Shown: positions 40,289 through 49,880 of the stretch, piece after piece
Position numbering within the stretch: position 1 is the stretch's first letter
Layout: each line of letters opens with the position of its first letter
NCBI RefSeq assembly: GCF_003725955.1
Contig: NZ_QIBZ01000011.1
Location: 17,555-81,554, forward strand
Length of the DNA: 64,000 bases
From: Slackia isoflavoniconvertens
GTDB lineage: Bacteria; Actinomycetota; Coriobacteriia; Coriobacteriales; Eggerthellaceae
Direction: 5' to 3'
Program-made: the position numbers and the translations under genes
The notes under the pieces: generated by a model
The model's database searches: none
Told to the model about the DNA's origin: nothing
What the model saw: only the letters and a program-made list of their open reading frames with translations

Positions 40289-42817
40289 TTAGTTGATTTT
40301 CACGATGGGCGCGTAGTCTTTCAACAAGGTCTTCGTCTGACCCGTGCGCGCGAATTTGATCACGAGCGAGTCGCCGTCGACCTTGAGCACCTTGCCGCGA
40401 CCGAACGTTTTATGGTCGACCGTATCGCCAGCCGCGAACGTATTGTGCGCCGCCTCTTTCTTGCCGGCCGATGCCGCCCTGGCTGCGGCAGATCCGCCCC
40501 AACCGCCTTCGGGCATATATGTGGGAACCTTGCCGCCGCGCGCTCGGCTCGCGCCGAGCGACCCTGCCGCGCGCGTCGAATGCGGCGCGTGCGAGCTTTT
40601 GCGAGCGGCGCCGCCATGACTTGCCGTAAAGTCAGAAAACGACTGTCCGCCGCCAGGCTTGCCGGTCCCGAACGTGCGCCCACCCGTTGAAGAATTGCGA
40701 CGCGCCGACACGTTCGCGCTCGACTGGCCGAACACGCGACCGCCACCCGCTTCCACGCCCGAGCCCGAAATGCCGCGACGGCTGCCGCGCTTTTCCCAAC
40801 CCGTGCCCGAGAAGCCCATGGAACCAAGACCGATGGTCTGGCGAAGCTCACCCGGAATCTCTCCAATGAAGCGAGAAATCGGGTTCGCAACCGTATCGCC
40901 GAAAATCGTACGCGACTGGGCGCACGTCAAATACAGCTTCTTGCGCGCACGCGTAATGGCGACATAGGCAAGACGGCGCTCTTCCTCCAAGCCCGATTCG
41001 TCTTGCAACGAATTCGAGTGTGGGAACAGCGTTTCTTCCATGCCCGCAACGAACACCACGTCGAATTCCAAGCCTTTCGACGCGTGCACCGTCATAAGCG
41101 TGACGGCGGAATCGTCTTCGGCCATGGAATCCAAATCGGTGCGCAGGCGAACCCACTCGATAAAGTCGGCCAGCGAATCGGGCGAAAGCTGGCGCACGCC
41201 TGCGAGGTTCTCGCCTTCAGGCAGCTTTGGCTCTTCTTCCTCGGAATTCTGGTGCGACTGCACATATTCCTCGACAACTGACAAGAATTCCTTGATGTTC
41301 TCAACGCGACCGCGCGCCTCATCGGTATTCTCGTTTTCGAGTGCGGCAATGAGCCCCGATTTCTGGATAACTGCCTCAATCACTTTGCGCAAATCGCCGC
41401 CATAGCTGCGGCACTCCTCGACAAGCGAGACGAAGCCGCCGAGTGCCGTGCGTGCGCGCATCTGCAGGTTCTCGTCGGCGACGCACAACTCAGCCGCCAG
41501 CATGAACGGCATGTTCGTCATGGCTGCGGCCTGGTCGATATAATCGATGGTGGTTTTGCCGATGCCTCGGCGCGGCGTGTTGATGACGCGCTTGGCCGCA
41601 ATATCGTCGTTAGGATTCACGAGCAACGTGAGGTATGCCATAACATCGCGAATTTCAGCGCGATCGAAGAATCGCGTGCCGCCGACAATCTTGTAGGGTA
41701 CGCCAGCGCGCAGCATCATATCTTCGAGCGAACGCGACTGAGCGTTCGTGCGGTAGAACACAGCCATCTCGTCATACGAGAAGCCTTCTGATCGACGCTT
41801 GTCAATTTCGCCAGCAATCCAACGGCCCTCGTCGCGCTCGTCCGATGCCACGTACACGTAAACCTTGTCGCCATCGGGCTGGGAAGTGCGCAGCGTTTTG
41901 TCTTTGCGATGCTGGTTATGGCGCACCACGGCATTTGCCGCGTTCAGGATGTTGCCCGTTGAGCGGTAGTTTTCCTCGAGCTTCACCGTTTTGCAATTCG
42001 GGTAGTCGCTCTCGAACTCCAGAATATTGCGAATGTCGGCGCCACGCCAGCTATAAATCGACTGGTCGTCGTCGCCTACAACCATGATGTTCTGGTTTTT
42101 CGCGGCGAGCAGCTTCGTAATTTCGTACTGAGCTTTGTTTGTGTCCTGATACTCGTCCACGAGCAGATAGCGGAAGCGATTCTGGTACGCCTCGAGCACG
42201 TCGGCATGGTTTTTGAGCAGCAAATGCGTGTAGAGCAGCAAATCGTCGAAGTCGAATGCGTTGGCTGCTTTCAAGCGCTGCTGCAGCTTCTCATACACGC
42301 GCGCCGCGACCTTCGCGCCGGGGTCGCCCGTGGCGCTTTTCGCGAATTCGCCCGGAGTCATAAGTTCGTTTTTCGCAGAAGAAATGCGATTGCGAATGTT
42401 ATTGATAGGCCAGCGCTTCGGATCCAAATCGAGCTCGCTGTAGATATCTTTCACGAGGCGCTTCGAATCGTCATCGTCGTAGATGGTGAAGCCCTTGTCG
42501 AAACCGAGCTTCTCGCAATCGACGCGCAGAATGCGCACGCACATGCTATGGAAGGTAGACACCCACATGCCACGTGCGCCCGGGCCCACGAGCCTACTCA
42601 AACGCTCGCGCATCTCGGCGGCCGCCTTGTTGGTGAACGTGATAGCCAGAATCTCCCAGGGCTGCACGCCATTGTCGGCGAGCATATGCGCGATGCGATA
42701 CGTGAGCACGCGCGTTTTGCCCGAACCGGCACCCGCAAGCACGAGCAGCGGGCCCTCGGTGCACAGCACAGCCTCGCGCTGCGCGGGGTTCAAGGAATCG
42801 ATATCGATGCTAGTCAT
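40289..42817 (-). CDS. pcrA: UvrD/PcrA-family ATP-dependent DNA helicase
   Basis: The 842-residue superfamily 1A helicase shows all motifs: LNPAQREAV and AGAGSGKTRVLTYRI (I, about 27-41), LAITFTNKAAAEM (Ia), VSTFHSM, LLVDEYQDTNKAQYE (II), MVVGDDDQSIYSWRGADI (III), LEENYRST (IV), VTLMTVHASKGLEFDVVFVA (V) and EERRLAYVAITRARKKL (VI). It works in repair, replication and removal of RecA. The final 180 residues are unusually Gly/Ser/Arg-rich and end in a PcrA-type Tudor-like module, VDHKTFGRGKVLKVDGDSLV. Start 42817 has AAGGTGG upstream. Confidence 0.96.
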   Translation of the reverse strand: MTSIDIDSLNPAQREAVLCTEGPLLVLAGAGSGKTRVLTYRIAHMLADNGVQPWEILAITFTNKAAAEMRERLSRLVGPGARGMWVSTFHSMCVRILRVDCEKLGFDKGFTIYDDDDSKRLVKDIYSELDLDPKRWPINNIRNRISSAKNELMTPGEFAKSATGDPGAKVAARVYEKLQQRLKAANAFDFDDLLLYTHLLLKNHADVLEAYQNRFRYLLVDEYQDTNKAQYEITKLLAAKNQNIMVVGDDDQSIYSWRGADIRNILEFESDYPNCKTVKLEENYRSTGNILNAANAVVRHNQHRKDKTLRTSQPDGDKVYVYVASDERDEGRWIAGEIDKRRSEGFSYDEMAVFYRTNAQSRSLEDMMLRAGVPYKIVGGTRFFDRAEIRDVMAYLTLLVNPNDDIAAKRVINTPRRGIGKTTIDYIDQAAAMTNMPFMLAAELCVADENLQMRARTALGGFVSLVEECRSYGGDLRKVIEAVIQKSGLIAALENENTDEARGRVENIKEFLSVVEEYVQSHQNSEEEEPKLPEGENLAGVRQLSPDSLADFIEWVRLRTDLDSMAEDDSAVTLMTVHASKGLEFDVVFVAGMEETLFPHSNSLQDESGLEEERRLAYVAITRARKKLYLTCAQSRTIFGDTVANPISRFIGEIPGELRQTIGLGSMGFSGTGWEKRGSRRGISGSGVEAGGGRVFGQSSANVSARRNSSTGGRTFGTGKPGGGQSFSDFTASHGGAARKSSHAPHSTRAAGSLGASRARGGKVPTYMPEGGWGGSAAARAASAGKKEAAHNTFAAGDTVDHKTFGRGKVLKVDGDSLVIKFARTGQTKTLLKDYAPIVKIN

Positions 42818-42997
42818 ATATCCACCTTCGACGCAAGCAAATATAAACGAAGCCCCATGCCTCGGTGCGTGGTTTTCCGCGCAGTTCCGCACGAGCCAAA
42901 CAGCACCTCATGTGCTGTTTGTGCGAGCTCAGGACTGTTTGAGCATGAAACCATGCACTGGGGCATGGGGCGGACAGGTCCGTTTCCCGCGAGTTTT

Positions 42998-43933
42998 CTA
43001 CGGCAACATTCCCATAGTCTCGAACGCGAAGTAGCCCAAAACCAACGCACCCACGATGATGCGGTAAATGCCGAATGCCGTGAAGTCGTTCTTCTTGATA
43101 TAGCCCATGAGGAACTTAATAGAAATGACCGACATCACGAAAGCGGTCACGATGCCCACCACGAGCACGACGATTTCGGTCTGGGTCATGGCGACGCCTG
43201 CCAACACGAACTTCGCCACCTTCACCACGCCCCAGCCGAGCATCACGGGAATGGCCAGGAAGAACGTGAACTCGGTCGCAGCCGTGCGCGAGCAGCCCGT
43301 GAGCATGCCGCCGATGATGGTCGCGCCCGAGCGCGACGTGCCAGGAACCATGGCTAGACACTGGAAAAAGCCAATCTTCAGCGCGGTTTTCCAATCGATG
43401 TCATCGACGTTTGTTACCTTGAACAGCGACGCCTCGGCTGCAGCTTCGGCATCGGCCTCACTCACGCGCGCATGACGGCCGCGCGGCGCTTCCACTTCTG
43501 CGAGCGCTTCCTTGAAACGGCGACGATTACGTCGCTCGAGCACGATGAACACGATGCCGTACAAAATAAGCATGGCCGCGACAGTGACCTTGTTATAGAA
43601 ATGCTCGTTCATGAAATCGTCGAGCGCAAAACCGAACACAGCTGCAGGCAGGCATCCAATGACGACCATGCCCCAAAGGCGCCACGTGCTGCGACGCTCG
43701 TCGACCGTTTTGCTCGGCGAGAAGGGGTTGAGCTTATGGAAATACAGAATGATAACGGCCATGATGGCGCCAATTTGGATAACCACCAGGAACAGCGCAA
43801 GGAACGAATCGGAAACTTGCAGTTTCACGAACTCGTCAACAAGAATCATGTGGCCCGTCGAAGAAATAGGCAACCATTCGGTAATACCCTCGACCAGACC
43901 AATGAGCAGTGCTTTTAAAGCTTCGATAAGCAT
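42998..43933 (-). CDS. uppP: Undecaprenyl-diphosphatase
   Basis: The 311-residue membrane enzyme recycles undecaprenyl diphosphate and gives bacitracin resistance. Signatures: LIGLVEGITEWLPISSTGHM (about residues 10-29, active site) and CLAMVPGTSRSGATIIGGML (about 196-215, P-loop-like). Around eight helices. A hydrophilic insert of about 45 residues (RRNRRRFKEALAEVEAPRGR to VDDIDW, about 133-177) splits helices 4 and 5 and is longer than in E. coli UppP. Start 43933 (MLIEALK) follows AAAGG; 43957 is an alternative. Confidence 0.95.
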   Translation of the reverse strand: MLIEALKALLIGLVEGITEWLPISSTGHMILVDEFVKLQVSDSFLALFLVVIQIGAIMAVIILYFHKLNPFSPSKTVDERRSTWRLWGMVVIGCLPAAVFGFALDDFMNEHFYNKVTVAAMLILYGIVFIVLERRNRRRFKEALAEVEAPRGRHARVSEADAEAAAEASLFKVTNVDDIDWKTALKIGFFQCLAMVPGTSRSGATIIGGMLTGCSRTAATEFTFFLAIPVMLGWGVVKVAKFVLAGVAMTQTEIVVLVVGIVTAFVMSVISIKFLMGYIKKNDFTAFGIYRIIVGALVLGYFAFETMGMLP

Positions 43934-44039
43934 GGGCGCTAAACCTTTCGCATTCATGTGTATTTATGCAACCGTTGAATTCTATATGACGAGCGCACAT
44001 TCCTCATGCAAAGCACGCGCATTGCCTTGGAAAAACAGA

Positions 44040-44147
44040 ACCAGAGCGTTATTATGGCAGACGGTGCGCAAAAGCAAGAAGCGCCACCCAAGCAGTTCGG
44101 GTCCGAAATCCTGCTTGTAAAACCTAAAACCAAAGGAGAAAGTCGCA
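44040..44147 (+). promoter_or_regulatory. Structured 5' leader of the VUT transporter gene
   Basis: Two hairpins can be drawn: GGTGCGC with GCG-C-CACC (about 44062-44090) and AAGCAG-TTCGG with CCGAA-ATC-CTGCTT (about 44092-44117), followed by the A-rich TAAAACCTAAAACCAAAGGAG that holds the ribosome-binding site. A leader before a queuosine-type transporter gene invites thought of a preQ1 riboswitch, but it matches no preQ1 class I can recall. Confidence 0.25.
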
Positions 44148-44879
44148 ATGCGCAATTTTTTCGAAGACTACAAGGTCTTGCTGCGGAGCATTCCCGCTCC
44201 CACCGTCACGATTTTCATCGTGAGCGTCATCCTCATGAACCTCATGGCAAATAAGGAACTTTTGAGCACGCCATGGCTCGCGCTCGACTGCGGCTTTGCC
44301 GTGAGCTGGGTTTCCTTCCTTTGCATGGACATGATTTGCAAGCGCTTCGGCGCAAAGGCATCCATCAAAATCTCGATTCTCGCGTTGGGCGTGAACCTGG
44401 CGGTGTGCCTGTTCTTCTGGCTCATGAGCCTCACCCCCGGTATGTGGGGCGCGTACTACGACACCGGCATGATCGAAGTCAACGACGCCCTGAACGCCAC
44501 CATCGGCGGCACGTGGTACGTCGTGTTAGGCAGCTCGCTTGCGATGCTGTGCTCATCGACCGCGAATTCCCTGCTCAACGTGGCCATCGGCCGCCTTTCC
44601 ACGTCGAACACTTTCGGAGCGTTCGCGAAACGTTCCTACATTTCCACGGGTATCGCGCAGTTCGTCGACAACCTGATTTTCGCCATTGTCGTGTCGCACG
44701 TCTTCTTCGGCTGGACGTGGATTCAGGTGCTTACCTGCTCGTTCACGGGCGCCGTGGCTGAGCTGCTGTGTGAGATTCTGCTGAGCCCCGTGGGCTACAA
44801 AGTCGTGCGTGGCTGGGAGCGCGAGAACGTGGGCGCAGCATACATCAACCGCATCGCCGCACAGAAAGCCAATCAATGA
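44148..44879 (+). CDS. VUT/YhhQ-family transporter (probable queuosine precursor transporter)
   Basis: The 243-residue protein has six membrane helices and ECF/VUT features: MNLMANKELLSTPWLALDCG (about residues 31-50), AVSWVSFLCMDMICKRFGAK, an internal STANSLLNVAIGRLS and FVDNLIFAIVVSHVFFGWTW. YhhQ proteins take up queuosine precursors such as preQ0. Family membership is fairly clear, the substrate is inferred. The start has AAAGGAGAAAG upstream. The last four bases overlap the next gene (ATGA). Confidence 0.85.
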   Translation: MRNFFEDYKVLLRSIPAPTVTIFIVSVILMNLMANKELLSTPWLALDCGFAVSWVSFLCMDMICKRFGAKASIKISILALGVNLAVCLFFWLMSLTPGMWGAYYDTGMIEVNDALNATIGGTWYVVLGSSLAMLCSSTANSLLNVAIGRLSTSNTFGAFAKRSYISTGIAQFVDNLIFAIVVSHVFFGWTWIQVLTCSFTGAVAELLCEILLSPVGYKVVRGWERENVGAAYINRIAAQKANQ

Positions 44880-45556
44880 AGGCACTCATAACGGGCACTT
44901 CGGCGGGCATTGGCCGCGCATGCGCCGAGCTGTTTTTGCAGCGCGGATGGCATGTATACGGCTTCGATATCGCGCCGACATCAATCGCTCACGCGGAATA
45001 CGAGCATTTCGTCATCGACGTGCGCGACCACGCGGCGTTTCCCGCTGGCCTCGAGCCCGACGTCATCGTGAACAATGCTGGCGTCCAGGGCGCAGACGAC
45101 ATCGCCGTTAACCTGCAGGGCACCATCAATATCACCGAGACATATGCGTTCGTGGGCGACTTTCCCGCCGCGAAGCCCGCGCCGTGGATTCGTTCGGTTG
45201 TCAATGTCGGCTCGGCGAGCGGACACACGGGTTCCGAATTTCCCGAGTATGCGGCGAGCAAGGGCGGCATTCTTTCGTACACGAAAAACGTCGCGAACCG
45301 CCTGGCGCCGCAGGGAATTTGCAACAGCGTCGACCCAGGCGGTGTGCTTACCGAGCTCAATCGCCCCGTGATGGACGATGCCGCCATGTGGGAGCGCATC
45401 ATGCAGCTTACGCCGCTGCGCCGTTGGGCCGAACCCGACGAAATCGCCGAGTGGGTCTATTTCGTTGGCGTGACGAACCGCTTCATGACCGGCCAAAACC
45501 TTCTTATCGATGGAGGCGAGGCGGGCGCCGCCGAATTCGTGTGGCCCGAAGACTAG
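44876..45556 (+). CDS. Short-chain dehydrogenase/reductase
   Basis: The 226-residue protein has the classical SDR layout: nucleotide site ITGTSAGIGRACAELF (residues 5-20), D-V-R-D, VNNAGVQG (about 66-73), catalytic Ser in VVNVGSASG, and YAASKGGILSYTKNVANRLA with Tyr-x3-Lys (about 127-131), PGGVLTE and GQNLLIDGGE. It is slightly shorter than usual (about 250). Members reduce keto groups or oxidise alcohols; 3-oxoacyl-ACP reductase is the nearest type, but the substrate is unknown. It overlaps the VUT gene by 4 bases, so the two are coupled. Confidence 0.93.
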   Translation: MKALITGTSAGIGRACAELFLQRGWHVYGFDIAPTSIAHAEYEHFVIDVRDHAAFPAGLEPDVIVNNAGVQGADDIAVNLQGTINITETYAFVGDFPAAKPAPWIRSVVNVGSASGHTGSEFPEYAASKGGILSYTKNVANRLAPQGICNSVDPGGVLTELNRPVMDDAAMWERIMQLTPLRRWAEPDEIAEWVYFVGVTNRFMTGQNLLIDGGEAGAAEFVWPED

Positions 45557-45711
45557 GTTTTATGGCGCACATTCCGACGCGCAAGACGAGGTCGGCCCTA
45601 AGGCCTCTTTCATGGAAGATGGAACCCGAGCTGCGCTAACGCACTAAAGTGGACTTGCCATAAGCCCCCTTTTCGGACCATGCGAATGCGCCTCGATAGC
45701 CAAATTCCATC

Positions 45712-45739
45712 AAGAAAGCCGCCCTTGGGCGGCTTTCTT
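45712..45739. terminator. Shared terminator between the SDR and rubrerythrin genes
   Basis: AAGAAAGCCGCCC, loop TTG, then GGCGGCTTTCTT; symmetrical, between convergent genes. Confidence 0.85.
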
Positions 45740-45776
45740 GCAATGATCGATATTTGCTTTCGAGATCGATTTCGAC

Positions 45777-46313
45777 TTAGAAGTTTTCAGCCGAAATTTC
45801 GAAGTATGCCTGCGGATGGTTGCAAACGGGGCACACATCGGGAGCCTTCGTACCTACGACAATGTGACCGCAATTACGGCATTCCCATACCTTGACCTCG
45901 CTCTTTTCAAACACAGCGGCGGTTTCGACGTTGTGCAGCAACGCGCGATAACGCTCTTCGTGGTGCTTTTCAATGGCGGCAACCTGACGGAACTTTTCGG
46001 CGAGCTCGTGAAAGCCCTCTTCTTCAGCCGTCTTGGCGAACTCGTCGTACATGTCAGTCCACTCGAAGTTCTCGCCATCGGCCGCAGCGGCAAGGTTTTC
46101 CTCCGTGGTGCCGATGCCTTCGAGCTCGCGGAACCACATTTTGGCGTGGTACTGCTCGTTTGCCGAAGTCTTGCGGAAGATTTCGGCGATCTGCTCGTAG
46201 CCTTCCTTCTTCGCAACCGACGCGAAATACGTGTATTTATTGGTCGCCTGCGACTCGCCAGCGAACGCGGCCTGCAGGTTTTTCTCAGTTTGGGTTCCAG
46301 CGTATTTGGACAT
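45777..46313 (-). CDS. rbr: Rubrerythrin
   Basis: The 178-residue protein protects anaerobes by reducing hydrogen peroxide. The ferritin-like di-iron domain has [20 protein letters not shown] (E20, first ligand), [14 protein letters not shown], and [20 protein letters not shown] (E and H ligands). The C-terminal rubredoxin domain has [20 protein letters not shown] and [10 protein letters not shown], with two CxxC pairs. Start 46313 (MSKYAGT) follows AAAGGGGG. A promoter is visible at 46362-46390. Confidence 0.97.
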   Translation of the reverse strand: MSKYAGTQTEKNLQAAFAGESQATNKYTYFASVAKKEGYEQIAEIFRKTSANEQYHAKMWFRELEGIGTTEENLAAAADGENFEWTDMYDEFAKTAEEEGFHELAEKFRQVAAIEKHHEERYRALLHNVETAAVFEKSEVKVWECRNCGHIVVGTKAPDVCPVCNHPQAYFEISAENF

Positions 46314-46361
46314 TTCGAATCCCCCTTTTTGGATTTCCAGCCGTGGGCCCTTCGCCCGTGG

Positions 46362-46390
46362 CTTATGCCGTAAATGATATACCGTCTCAA
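46362..46390 (-). promoter_or_regulatory. Promoter of rubrerythrin
   Basis: On the minus strand TTGAGA (46385-46390), 17-base spacer, CATAAG (46362-46367), giving a leader of about 40 bases. Confidence 0.5.
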
Positions 46391-46589
46391 TACTAATTGG
46401 TAGGATTTCAGCGATTGTTTCCAAATCGGAATAAAACAGGAACAAAAACGCCATCTCTGATTGAGCCTTGCTGATCTTCTGCATGCATATCCGCGAAGTG
46501 GTCCGACAAAAGTTTCGGGGCGCATAGCCGAAGGACCGACACCGCCTCGAGCCAGCATTGCGTTGGCCGCGCCCGAGGCCAACGCCGGC

Positions 46590-47414
46590 TTAGCCGAGCG
46601 CGGCCTCTATCGCCTCTACGAGGAATTCCGTCGCACCTTTCCCCGCACGGGAGTCGTAGTACTCGACGAATCGATCGTCAGCCAAATATCCTCGAGCAAG
46701 ACAGACGTGCGCTTGCGGCGAGTAAGCGCCCTTCGCCCATTGCATGCGAATCCAGTCGGCGTGCATGCGCGCCAATTTCGCCGCTTCGGGGCTCGACGCA
46801 TCGCCCGTCAACATCGCCTTCTTCAACTGCTCGATAATCGCAACTTCAAGCTTCTCTTTCGTCTTCCACTCCTCGTCGCTCATGTCGAGCAGTTTTTCGT
46901 TTGATGCATCGACCGTCGCATCACCGTAGCGCTCGCGAGCCTCGACGCCATAGCGCATCTCGTTCGAATGCACCGCACTCCAACGCTTCAGATGCGGCAG
47001 CACCGCGCCCATAAGAGACACGGCCTCGTCGCGCGTCATTCCTGTGCTTTCCGCCAAGCGCGGTGCGCAGTCTTCAATCATGGCGTCCATTGTTGTTTCA
47101 TAGGTATATTCGCCCTGTTGATAGCACCATTTGCAATAATGCGAGTCGGCAGAGCCATGGGCGTCAGTGCCGTATTCTTCGGGCGCAAGCATCATTCCGC
47201 AGCTTTCGCAGTAATGCTCAGGCCAATCAAGGAGGTGCGCAACGGGCTCGTTCAGCACATTCGCGATAAGCTTCAGCATATCAATGCCAGGCGTTACTTC
47301 GCCCCGCTCCCACCGAGACACCGCCTGACGAGTCACGTACAATTTCGCCGCAAGCTCCTCCTGCGTGAGCCCATTGCGTTTGCGCAAATCAATAAGCGTT
47401 TCTCCGAATTTCAT
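46590..47414 (-). CDS. XRE regulator with zinc ribbon and TipAS drug-binding domain
   Basis: The 274-residue protein has three parts. Residues 1-65 are a Cro/C1 helix-turn-helix (TLIDLRKRNGLTQEELAAKL, YVTRQAVSRWERGEVTP). Residues about 68-115 hold CESCGMMLAPEEYGTDAHGS and HYCKWCYQQGEYTYE, a PF12674-like zinc ribbon. The last part (about 170-274) resembles the TipAS domain, ending WAKGAYSPQAHVCLARGYLA, DDRFVEYYDSR and GATEFLVEAIEAAL. TipAS binds thiopeptides and other drugs and is normally fused to MerR; with XRE and a zinc ribbon it would be a different type of drug-sensing regulator. No efflux gene is adjacent; the divergent or downstream targets are unclear. Confidence 0.85.
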   Translation of the reverse strand: MKFGETLIDLRKRNGLTQEELAAKLYVTRQAVSRWERGEVTPGIDMLKLIANVLNEPVAHLLDWPEHYCESCGMMLAPEEYGTDAHGSADSHYCKWCYQQGEYTYETTMDAMIEDCAPRLAESTGMTRDEAVSLMGAVLPHLKRWSAVHSNEMRYGVEARERYGDATVDASNEKLLDMSDEEWKTKEKLEVAIIEQLKKAMLTGDASSPEAAKLARMHADWIRMQWAKGAYSPQAHVCLARGYLADDRFVEYYDSRAGKGATEFLVEAIEAALG

Positions 47415-47570
47415 TCACAGCCTCCCAAAAAATACCGTTCAAAATGCCGTCCATCGACTTTCCCTACTGAAACTTTATCGTGTGCGAAGCGCCATTCCAA
47501 GCAACATCTGGTTGCGCAAAACACGAGGCAACTCGGGCATTTTGCGCTGTAAGGCACCTCCCGCAATGCA

Positions 47571-47595
47571 AGAAGGGGCCACAACGACCCCTTCT
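47571..47595 (-). terminator. Terminator of the SulP gene
   Basis: AGAAGGGG and CCCCTTCT across a 9-base loop; on the minus strand TTGCATT follows, so the T run is short. Confidence 0.6.
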
Positions 47596-47642
47596 ATGGT
47601 TTAATGCACCCTTTTCGACGTGCGGCTTTAACGGCTTTCGCG

Positions 47643-49361
47643 CTACGCAGCCTTTTCGACTTTCGCCCCCTTAACGCCCTTCGCAGCCTCTTCGGCTTCG
47701 AGCAGCTCACGCGCGTGAGCGATGGCGTCATCGATGTTCGGACGGAAGTGCTCCTCGCCAACCAGGTCGACGAAGCCAGCGCGTCGCATGGTTTTCATGG
47801 GCTGCTCGTTGGCGTGGCTGAAGATGAGCTTCACGCCGTTTTCCTCGCAGTAATCGTAGAGATTCTCGAGCGCATTCATGCCCGACGAGTCGAGCGACGG
47901 CACACCGCGCATGCGGATGATCAGGTATTTCGTGAACTCCTTTACCGAAATGTCGGTAATGCGGTCGGTCATGCCGAAGAACATGGGGCCATTGATCTCG
48001 TACACGCGTACGCTCTTGGGCAGCTCGCGCAAATGCGTGACCTCGGAATCGGCGTCGCAGTAATACTGCCAACCTTTAACCTCGGTTTCCTCGGAAACCA
48101 TCTTCATGAACAGCACCACGGTAATGAGCATGCCCACCGCGATGGCCGTCACCAGGTCAAACACAATGGTAAGCATGAACGTGAGCAAAAGCGTGGCGAT
48201 CGCGCCCTTCGAAGCCGTGTGGCACAGATGCGCGAAATTGCGCCAACCACTCATGTTGTAAGCGACCTGCAGCAAAATGGCCGCGATGGTCGGCATGGGA
48301 ATGAGGGCCGCATATGGCATAAGGAACACGAGCACCACGAGCAGAACGAGCGCGTGCACCATACCGGCGACCGGTGTGCGTCCGCCGCTCTTCACATTGG
48401 CGGCCGTGCGTGCGATGGCGCCCGTCGCGGGAATGCCGCCGAACAGCACCGATCCCATGTTGCCTACGCCCTGAGCCACGAGCTCCATATTGCAGCGGTG
48501 GTGCGAGCTGATCATGGAGTCGGCGACGACGCACGACAGGAGCGACTCGATGGCGGCCAAAATAGCGATGGTGATGCCGTTTGGCAGCTGATCGCGCAGC
48601 AATTCGATCGAAAGCTGCGGCACATGCAGCTCGGGTAGGCCGGCGTTGATGGTATACAAATCGCCGATGGTGTTCACGTTCATGCCGAACAGGGGCACCA
48701 TAACCATGCCCACGATGACGGCAACAAGCGAGCTGGGAACTTTGGCGCCCAACGCGCCCAGGCGCGGCCACAAAAACAGCACCGCGAGACACACCGCACC
48801 CACCAGGAGTGCCTGCCAATTGAAGGTGCCGAAGTTCGCCGCGAGCGCCGAAACCTTGTCGGCCGTCTCGACCGTCGCCGTGCCGGCGGGGTACGTGAGC
48901 CCGAAGAAATCTTTCAGCTGGCCAATGACGATGGTCACCGCAATACCCGCCGTGAAGCCCGTGGTGATGGTATACGGAACAAAGCGGATGATGGTGCCCA
49001 GCTTGAGCAAGCCCATAACCACGAGCAGCACGCCGGCGATAAGCGTCGCCGCCACCAGGCCGTCGATGCCGTCGGTCGCGACAATGCCGGCCACGATGGT
49101 CGCGAACGCCGCCGTGGGTCCAGAGATTTGCACGCGCGAGCCGCCGAGGAACGCGATAAGGAATCCTGCGACGATGGCCGTGTACAAGCCCTGTTCAGGG
49201 CCGACGCCCGAAGCAATCGCCAGCGCGATCGAAAGCGGCAGCGCCACAATGGCGACCACGATACCCGATACGATGTCGTGGGGAAGCTGCTCCTTAAGCT
49301 CCTCTTTGCTCGAGTGCTTAATGATGCTGAACAGAATCGGTTTAATTTTGTCGCGCTGCAA
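47643..49361 (-). CDS. SulP-family anion transporter with STAS domain
   Basis: The 572-residue protein has the SLC26/SulP transport domain: IVVAIVALPLSIALAIASGV (about residues 34-53), GLYTAIVAGFLIAFLGGSRV, QISGPTAAFATIV (about 77-89) and a 14-helix core; the C-terminal STAS domain (about 435-555) contains VRVYEINGPMFFGMTDRI and LIIRMRGVPSLDSSGMNALE. SulP members move sulfate, bicarbonate or dicarboxylates; here the substrate is unknown. An in-frame stop lies just upstream of 49361, so the first possible start there is TTG; the ribosome-binding site is AGAGG at longer than usual distance. Confidence 0.93.
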   Translation of the reverse strand: MQRDKIKPILFSIIKHSSKEELKEQLPHDIVSGIVVAIVALPLSIALAIASGVGPEQGLYTAIVAGFLIAFLGGSRVQISGPTAAFATIVAGIVATDGIDGLVAATLIAGVLLVVMGLLKLGTIIRFVPYTITTGFTAGIAVTIVIGQLKDFFGLTYPAGTATVETADKVSALAANFGTFNWQALLVGAVCLAVLFLWPRLGALGAKVPSSLVAVIVGMVMVPLFGMNVNTIGDLYTINAGLPELHVPQLSIELLRDQLPNGITIAILAAIESLLSCVVADSMISSHHRCNMELVAQGVGNMGSVLFGGIPATGAIARTAANVKSGGRTPVAGMVHALVLLVVLVFLMPYAALIPMPTIAAILLQVAYNMSGWRNFAHLCHTASKGAIATLLLTFMLTIVFDLVTAIAVGMLITVVLFMKMVSEETEVKGWQYYCDADSEVTHLRELPKSVRVYEINGPMFFGMTDRITDISVKEFTKYLIIRMRGVPSLDSSGMNALENLYDYCEENGVKLIFSHANEQPMKTMRRAGFVDLVGEEHFRPNIDDAIAHARELLEAEEAAKGVKGAKVEKAA

Positions 49362-49655
49362 AGGTTCTCAATTCCTCTTCGTCGTATATCGATTGCGTCG
49401 CGCGCGCCGCCCAAAGGCAAAAGCTGCACCGCCAAGATAGCCTAAGCAGCCCAAGCAAAAGACCGCCTGGCCAGGCGGTAGCGCAGCCAGCGAGGCCGCT
49501 TCGCCCAGATCGGTGCCCAAATTCGAGGGCGCCCCCGATCGGGCAGCGTCCAGGCGAAAGCGCCCAGCATAATGCGCCCCGCAAAGGATTTCCTTCCTAA
49601 GGGGCGCCCAACTGGACATTTCGCACGCGCATCACCCATCCCGCATTTGGGATAG
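49362..49655. other. Upstream region of the SulP gene
   Basis: About 290 bases, no gene seen; expected to carry the SulP promoter. Confidence 0.35.
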
Positions 49656-49690
49656 AAAAATTCCACCCAGGCAACCCCGGGTGGAATTCG
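49656..49690 (-). terminator. Terminator of prfC
   Basis: ATTCCACCC and GGGTGGAAT form the stem; on the minus strand TTTTTC follows. It lies about 190 bases past the prfC stop codon. Confidence 0.75.
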
Positions 49691-49880
49691 AATTCTTCAG
49701 TTATCGCCAAAAGGCGCGTATGGGAGGATTCGTATTGTAACGGCCCAGCAACGTGGCTGCTCACGCCACACAAAATCGCCAATGCCACGGCACAACTTGC
49801 CCGCAAGCGAGAAGTGAGGCAAGGCGGCAAGCCGTTAAAATGCGGCGCGACCAAGGCGCACCCGAAGCGCGCCGTAAGCC

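Noticed and set aside
44040..44147. A known preQ1 riboswitch
   Set aside because: The stems and loop bases do not match class I, II or III consensus as I know them; kept only as a low-confidence leader.
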